DNA of 64,000 nucleotides from G963668655 sp963668655 (GTDB lineage Bacteria; Myxococcota_A; SURF-8), in the NCBI GenBank assembly GCA_963668655.2, contig CAXXPQ010000003.1, forward strand, positions 992,001-1,056,000, in the 5' to 3' direction. How positions within the stretch are numbered: the first letter of the stretch is position 1; the number at the start of each line of letters is the position of its first letter. Below are positions 60,040 to 64,000 of this stretch, in pieces. The notes beneath the pieces are model-generated. The model was not told the DNA's origin. It searched no databases and saw only the letters and a list, made by a program, of their open reading frames with translations. The translations under genes and the position numbers were made by a program.

Positions 60040-60996
60040 ATGTCGATGCTTGTCTATTTGCTTGTTTACGCGGCGCTGCTGGTATTCGCAGCCGCCGTCA
60101 TCATCCGTTTCGTGTCTTACCTGAGAAACCCGATCCACGTCCGGTGGGAACTGTATCCGGTCGCCCATGAAGGCGCCAAGGCCGCCTACGGCGGAAGCTT
60201 CATGGAGGAAGTGGAGTGGTGGAACAAGCCGCGGGAAGTCTCCAAGCTCACCAAAGCCAAAGCGATGGCCGCCGAGATCCTACTGCTCAAAGCGGTCTGG
60301 GAGCACAACCGCTCGCTGTGGTTTGTGAGCTTCCCGTTCCATTTTGGTCTTTACATGATCGCCGGATTTCTTGCCCTGATCGTGCTGGGCGCCATCACCG
60401 GATTGTCCGGCGTTCCGTTTACCGGCGAAATCGGTCCTTTAGCGGCCTTCATCTCCGGGCTCACTGCCGTCTTGGGCCCGGTGGGCTTGGTGCTTTGCCT
60501 GGTGGGCGCCACCGGTCTGCTGCTGCGTCGGGTGATGGACGGCGACCTTCGCACGTATTCGGCCGTTTCTCATTATTTCAACCTCGTCTTCTTCATCGTG
60601 TGGCTGATCTTGGGGCTATTGCTCTGGTGGACGGCCGACCCGACCTTCGCGCAGCTTCGTGGTTTGGTGGCCAACCTGATTTCCTTCAACCCGGAGGCGA
60701 TACCGAGCGGCCTGTTGACGGCCTGGATCGCGGTCTCGGCGGTGCTGATGGCCTACATCCCGCTGACCCATATGTCCCATTTCTTCATGAAATACTTCCT
60801 GTACCACGATATCCGTTGGGGTGACGAGCCCAATGTGAATTCTCCCGAAACGGATGCAAAGATCGCGACCGTTTTGAATTACCCCGTTACCTGGGCCGCT
60901 CCGCATGTGCTGAGCGAAGGTCGCAAGACCTGGGCGGAGGTGGCGACCTGGAACCCAGCCCGCCAAAGCGAGCTCGGCAGCGAAGAGGAGGCGTAA
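60040..60996 (+). CDS. tmcC: Membrane cytochrome b subunit, TmcC/NarI-like
   Basis: A 318-residue membrane protein with a first hydrophobic helix (YLLVYAALLVFAAAVIIRFVSYL) and four more (HFGLYMIAGFLALIVLGAIT; LVLCLVGATGLLLRRV; YFNLVFFIVWLILGLLLW; AWIAVSAVLMAYIPLTHMSHFFMKYFLYHD). Histidines in the helices (NRSLWFVSFPFHFGLY, AVSHYFNL, LTHMSHFFMK) are placed to bind haem b. This is the pattern of NarI/TmcC/DsrM proteins of sulfate reducers that pass electrons between quinone and cytochrome c. The Fe-S partner gene follows at once. Symbol is by resemblance. Confidence 0.8.
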   Translation: MSMLVYLLVYAALLVFAAAVIIRFVSYLRNPIHVRWELYPVAHEGAKAAYGGSFMEEVEWWNKPREVSKLTKAKAMAAEILLLKAVWEHNRSLWFVSFPFHFGLYMIAGFLALIVLGAITGLSGVPFTGEIGPLAAFISGLTAVLGPVGLVLCLVGATGLLLRRVMDGDLRTYSAVSHYFNLVFFIVWLILGLLLWWTADPTFAQLRGLVANLISFNPEAIPSGLLTAWIAVSAVLMAYIPLTHMSHFFMKYFLYHDIRWGDEPNVNSPETDAKIATVLNYPVTWAAPHVLSEGRKTWAEVATWNPARQSELGSEEEA

Positions 60997-60997
60997 G

Positions 60998-62614
60998 ATG
61001 AACAATCGGAAAAAGCTATCGATCAATGACGTCTCGCGTGGGGACGACCTGCTCTCAAGCGTGGAGATCGAGGATCTCATGCCCTTGCCCGACATGCCCG
61101 AGGAGCAGGAATGGAAGCCCATCGGCGAAAGCACGCTGGAAAACTACGCCTGCATTCTGGACAACACGGCCATTCTGCCGATCCCCAGGCCGAAGACAAC
61201 GGAAGAAGAAGGTGAACTGGTACGCAAGTTCCTGACCGGTATGGAAAAACTGTTCCAAAAAGAAAACAACTGGACCTTCTACTCACAACTCGTCACCACG
61301 ATGGACCACTGCGTCAAATGCAACACCTGCTCGGCCTCCTGTCACATCTACGAGGCCAGCGGCGAAAACGAAATGTACCGCCCGACATTCCGCACCGAGG
61401 TCTTCCGGCGGCTATATCGCAAGTACGTCAAAAAGGAAGCCCTGTCGGACTGGCGAAACGGCCCGATCGATCTGACCTGGCAGACCGTGGCTAGGCTGGG
61501 CGAGATGGCCTATCGCTGCAACCTCTGCCGCCGCTGCGCCCAAGCCTGCCCGATCGGCGCGGACAACGCCCTGGTGGCCCGGGAAATCCGCAAGATCTTC
61601 AGCCAAGAATTGAACATCACCGCCCCCGAATTGCACGAAAAGGGCAGCATGCTGCAACTGAAGACCGGTTCCAGCACCAACATGAACTCGCTGGTGGTCA
61701 AGGACAATATGGAGTTCATCGACGAGGACATCAACGAACTGAGCGGATTCAACTACGAGACGCCCTGGGATGTGGAAGGCGCGGACATCCTTTTGATTCA
61801 CAACGCCGGCGAGATCCTCTCCTGGCCCGACAACGTTGGCGCCTTCGGCATCATCTTCGAGGCGGCCGGATTGTCCTGGACGCTAAGCTCGGATCTGGCA
61901 GCGTACGACAGCATCAACTACGGCGTGTTTTACGACGACGTGCAGTTCGCCCGCACCGCGCTTCTGCACGCTCACGCGGCCAAGAAACTCGGCGTCAAAA
62001 AGATCGTACTGGGCGAGTGCGGCCACGCCCACAAGGCCTTGACCGTCATCGCCGACCGCGTGTTGCCCGAGGGCATGAAGATCCCGCGTGAAAGCTGTTT
62101 CCCGCTGCTGCGCGATATCGTGTTCAACAAGGACGGGAAGTACAACAACATTCAGTTCGATCCCTCGCGCAACGATTTCCCCGTCACGGTGCACGATCCC
62201 TGTAACCTCACCCGCTTGATGGGCATCATCAAGCCTCAGCGCGAGGTTCTCCATAAGCTCTGCCCCCAGTTCAGGGAAATGACGCCTCACGGTGCGAACA
62301 ATTACTGCTGCGGCGGCGGCAGCGGCTTCGCCATCATGGGACGCAACAACATCCCCGACTGGCGCATGAAGGTCTCGGGCCGCAAGAAAATTGAGCAGAT
62401 TCTCAACGCCTTCAGTGATTGCAGGGGGCCTGAGACGCCCAAATACGTTTGTGCTCCCTGCTCCAATTGCAAAGGCCAGATCCGCGACATGATCGAGCAT
62501 CATAACCTGCTCGAGCGGGAAAACATGATTTACGCGGGGCTGGTGGAATTGATCGTCAACGCCATGGTGGACGTAAATCCGGGCTTCATCAAGTGGGAAG
62601 ACGACATGATGTAG
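60998..62614 (+). CDS. tmcB: HdrD-like iron-sulfur protein, TmcB-type
   Basis: A 538-residue cytoplasmic protein with two [4Fe-4S] ferredoxin motifs, C105-x2-C-x2-C-x3-C (CVKCNTCSASC) and C174-x2-C-x2-C-x3-CP (CNLCRRCAQACP), and two CCG-type cysteine domains (GECGHAHKAL/DPCNLTRLMG..NYCCGGGSG; CAPCSNCKGQ). This is the HdrD/TmcB/DsrK family, which oxidises or reduces thiol-disulfide or electron carriers. It starts 2 bp after tmcC and likely forms a complex with it. Confidence 0.85.
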   Translation: MNNRKKLSINDVSRGDDLLSSVEIEDLMPLPDMPEEQEWKPIGESTLENYACILDNTAILPIPRPKTTEEEGELVRKFLTGMEKLFQKENNWTFYSQLVTTMDHCVKCNTCSASCHIYEASGENEMYRPTFRTEVFRRLYRKYVKKEALSDWRNGPIDLTWQTVARLGEMAYRCNLCRRCAQACPIGADNALVAREIRKIFSQELNITAPELHEKGSMLQLKTGSSTNMNSLVVKDNMEFIDEDINELSGFNYETPWDVEGADILLIHNAGEILSWPDNVGAFGIIFEAAGLSWTLSSDLAAYDSINYGVFYDDVQFARTALLHAHAAKKLGVKKIVLGECGHAHKALTVIADRVLPEGMKIPRESCFPLLRDIVFNKDGKYNNIQFDPSRNDFPVTVHDPCNLTRLMGIIKPQREVLHKLCPQFREMTPHGANNYCCGGGSGFAIMGRNNIPDWRMKVSGRKKIEQILNAFSDCRGPETPKYVCAPCSNCKGQIRDMIEHHNLLERENMIYAGLVELIVNAMVDVNPGFIKWEDDMM

Positions 62615-62676
62615 CCCTTAATCGCGGATGGAGGCAAGTCGATGCAGCTTGCCTTCGTCGCCGAAAGGAGACAACC

Positions 62677-63195
62677 ATGCAAAAGCCAGAAGACAAGACG
62701 ATCCTGGTGGTCGAGGACGAACCGGACGTTCGTTTGCTCATGGTGACCGCACTCAAGGACGCCGGATTCAAAGTCATGGAGGCTGGTAACGGTCACGAAG
62801 CCTACAACCAGGTCAAGCGGCAGATACCCGACTTCATCACGCTGGATCTCGTCATGCCTCGTCAAGGAGGAGCGCTTTTTTATCACAAGTTGCGTAAGAA
62901 TTCCCGCTGGCAGTCGATTCCGGTGTTCATCGTTTCGGCCCACGCACACGATGAGATGGGCGAGTCGGATTTCAAGGACTTGATGCGCGGCGCTGAACCC
63001 CCGCCGCCCGAGGGATTCCTCGAAAAACCCATTTATACGCAGGAGATGATCCGCCGCATCGGCGAGATCCTGGAAGTGGATGTCAGCGAGGCGATCGGCG
63101 ATGAGCCTGACGATGAGCGCAGCAAGTTGATCGCGCGCCTGAAACGAGTGGACCTCTCCGTGCTAGATAAAGTTCGTCAAGTCCTGGATGATTGA
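62677..63195 (+). CDS. Response regulator with C-terminal extension
   Basis: A 172-residue receiver: ILVVEDEPDVRLL, DFITLDLVMPRQGG, PVFIVSAHAHD, EGFLEKPIYTQEMI, then an acidic tail (VSEAIGDEPDDERSKL). A second receiver in the operon, about 45% like the one at 59583 by eye. The start has AAAGGAGA upstream. Probably a phosphorelay partner of the kinase. Confidence 0.9.
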   Translation: MQKPEDKTILVVEDEPDVRLLMVTALKDAGFKVMEAGNGHEAYNQVKRQIPDFITLDLVMPRQGGALFYHKLRKNSRWQSIPVFIVSAHAHDEMGESDFKDLMRGAEPPPPEGFLEKPIYTQEMIRRIGEILEVDVSEAIGDEPDDERSKLIARLKRVDLSVLDKVRQVLDD

Positions 63196-63598
63196 ACGCA
63201 ATAGACGGCCTGGGTCACCGACGCTTGCCGGCGAGCCCGGCCCGTCGTGCGTGCGTTCGCATCGGCGGGCGAAACTCACAGTAATCCGTCGTATCGGCTG
63301 AGGTCGTGGATCGAAGGAGGCGGGGAGTTGCTGGAGGTTCGATGGGACGACATATGTCCCGCCATATCCTGTTTCCTGCCGTCTCTTTCCACCATTTGGA
63401 GGCACGTTACAGCACGTATACAGCACGGAAATGCAAAATGACGGATACTTCAGTCTAGTTAGTCGGCCCTGAAAAAGTCGGTTCAAATTGCCCCTATACA
63501 CACCTTAGGGCGCGCACGTTATAGCAGCCAGAGAGGAAATTGGGCTGTCGGCCGAAAATACCCGGAAACAGCGCCTGCCAAAATCGAGACAAAAGAAG
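63196..63598. other. Gene-free stretch with element-end remnants
   Basis: No gene. Contains the inverted 33-bp repeat at 63396-63428 and, with it, about 40 bp resembling 19594-19640. The rest, up to the transposase end at 63599, shows no clear signal. Confidence 0.55.
63396..63428 (-). repeat. 33-bp integrase-arm-like repeat, inverted copy
   Basis: Exact reverse complement of 19561-19593, including the two ACAGCAC units 4 bp apart. No integrase gene lies next to it here, so it may be the trace of an element lost by excision or deletion. Confidence 0.65.
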
Positions 63599-64000
63599 CT
63601 ATAACAGCTTCCGGAAGTTATATCCACACGCAGCCAAGGTCACATTGATTTCGTCGCCTTCATCACCCAGCAGATAGTTTCGAGCCATACGGTTATCGTT
63701 CTTCATGAGCCCGATCACCGGCTCCACCGCCGACCGGCGGCGTTGCCACTTCCGCTCGGATCGAGTCTGCTTGCGCTTGCCGCGACCTTTACCCGGCAGA
63801 TGGACTTTCATATCTCCGGCCGCGATAGCCTTTGTCGACATGGACGTGCTTCGCACGAAGACCCGTGATGACTTCCATGACATCCAAGGCTTCGGCAAGC
63901 GTATGCCCGTCGAAAGGATTGCCATGATGCGCCTTCACTCCAATAATCCAGTTGCTTTTAGACGTATACACAACATTGATCTTGCAGCCGAACTCGTAAC
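63599..64000 (-). pseudogene. IS5-family transposase, frameshifted, runs off window
   Basis: Two frames on the minus strand give SNWIIGVKAHHGNPFDGHTLAEALDVMEVI..HVHVDKGYRGR and then MKVHLPGKGRGKRKQTRSERKWQRRRSAVEPVIGLMKNDNRMARNYLLG..YNFRKLL. Together they are the C-terminal half of an IS5/IS1182-like transposase, with the DGHTL (second aspartate) and RRSAVEPVIGLMK (glutamate) motifs. A frameshift near 63805 separates them. The 5' end lies beyond 64000. Confidence 0.72.

Overview
This 64 kb bacterial window (G+C-rich, dense coding) is mostly accessory DNA, about 1-55 kb, followed by an ordinary chromosomal block at about 55.4-63.2 kb. The chromosomal block encodes a PAS-domain histidine kinase, a sigma-54 activator and an operon whose membrane cytochrome b and double-[4Fe-4S] HdrD-like protein look like TmcC and TmcB of sulfate reducers. 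I therefore infer a sulfate-reducing Desulfobacterota (old delta-proteobacteria). This rests on protein family resemblance only.

Layout. 1-1.07 kb: end of an older mobile region (AAA_14/DUF4143 ATPase, MntA-like antitoxin with a remnant HEPN partner). 1.08-19.74 kb: an integrative element bounded by two 28-bp direct copies of a tRNA/tmRNA 3'-end sequence. It carries integrase, excisionase, a truncated transfer/relaxation protein, a methyltransferase fragment, an IS3-family element, a CRISPR array of 75 full plus 1 truncated repeats, and a complete type I-C cas set (cas3, cas5c, cas8c, cas7c, cas4, cas1, cas2). 20-28.2 kb: a defence-like cluster with wrecked kinase and NB-ARC genes, a TOTE-type primase-helicase operon and an AbiJ-like protein. 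28.6-43.7 kb: phage-derived genes (terminase subunits, Fic protein, a DNA ligase-AAA+ fusion with an in-frame stop, baseplate and tail genes partly present twice in inverted orientation). Inverted pairs of IS5-family and IS630-family elements break this region. 46.2-54.7 kb: a 2825-residue secreted repeat protein. 63.4-64 kb: an integrase-arm-like repeat and a broken transposase.

Most interesting system. Between cas3 and cas5 lies a compact module resembling CRISPR-regulated CreA/CreT or CreR elements. A strong sigma-70-like promoter would start an RNA exactly at a degenerate CRISPR repeat whose 3' end is almost identical to the array repeat. The pseudo-spacer that follows matches 18 of 22 positions of a site just downstream of a second promoter. 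That site is preceded by TTC, the known type I-C PAM, and two of the four mismatches fall on positions 6 and 12, which are flipped out in type I complexes. The second promoter would drive a 63-codon ORF and then cas5-cas8c-cas7-cas4-cas1-cas2. The simplest reading is that Cascade, guided by this RNA, represses either a small toxin gene, its own operon, or both.

How the parts work together. Cas3 and the Cas5c-8c-7c complex would perform interference and Cas4-1-2 adaptation, with the array transcribed leftward from the cas2-proximal leader. The histidine kinase and the sigma-54 activator (which has a phosphatase-like domain lacking the catalytic cysteine) probably control the downstream tmcCB-like operon through a -24/-12 promoter and GAGAC/GTCTC sites.
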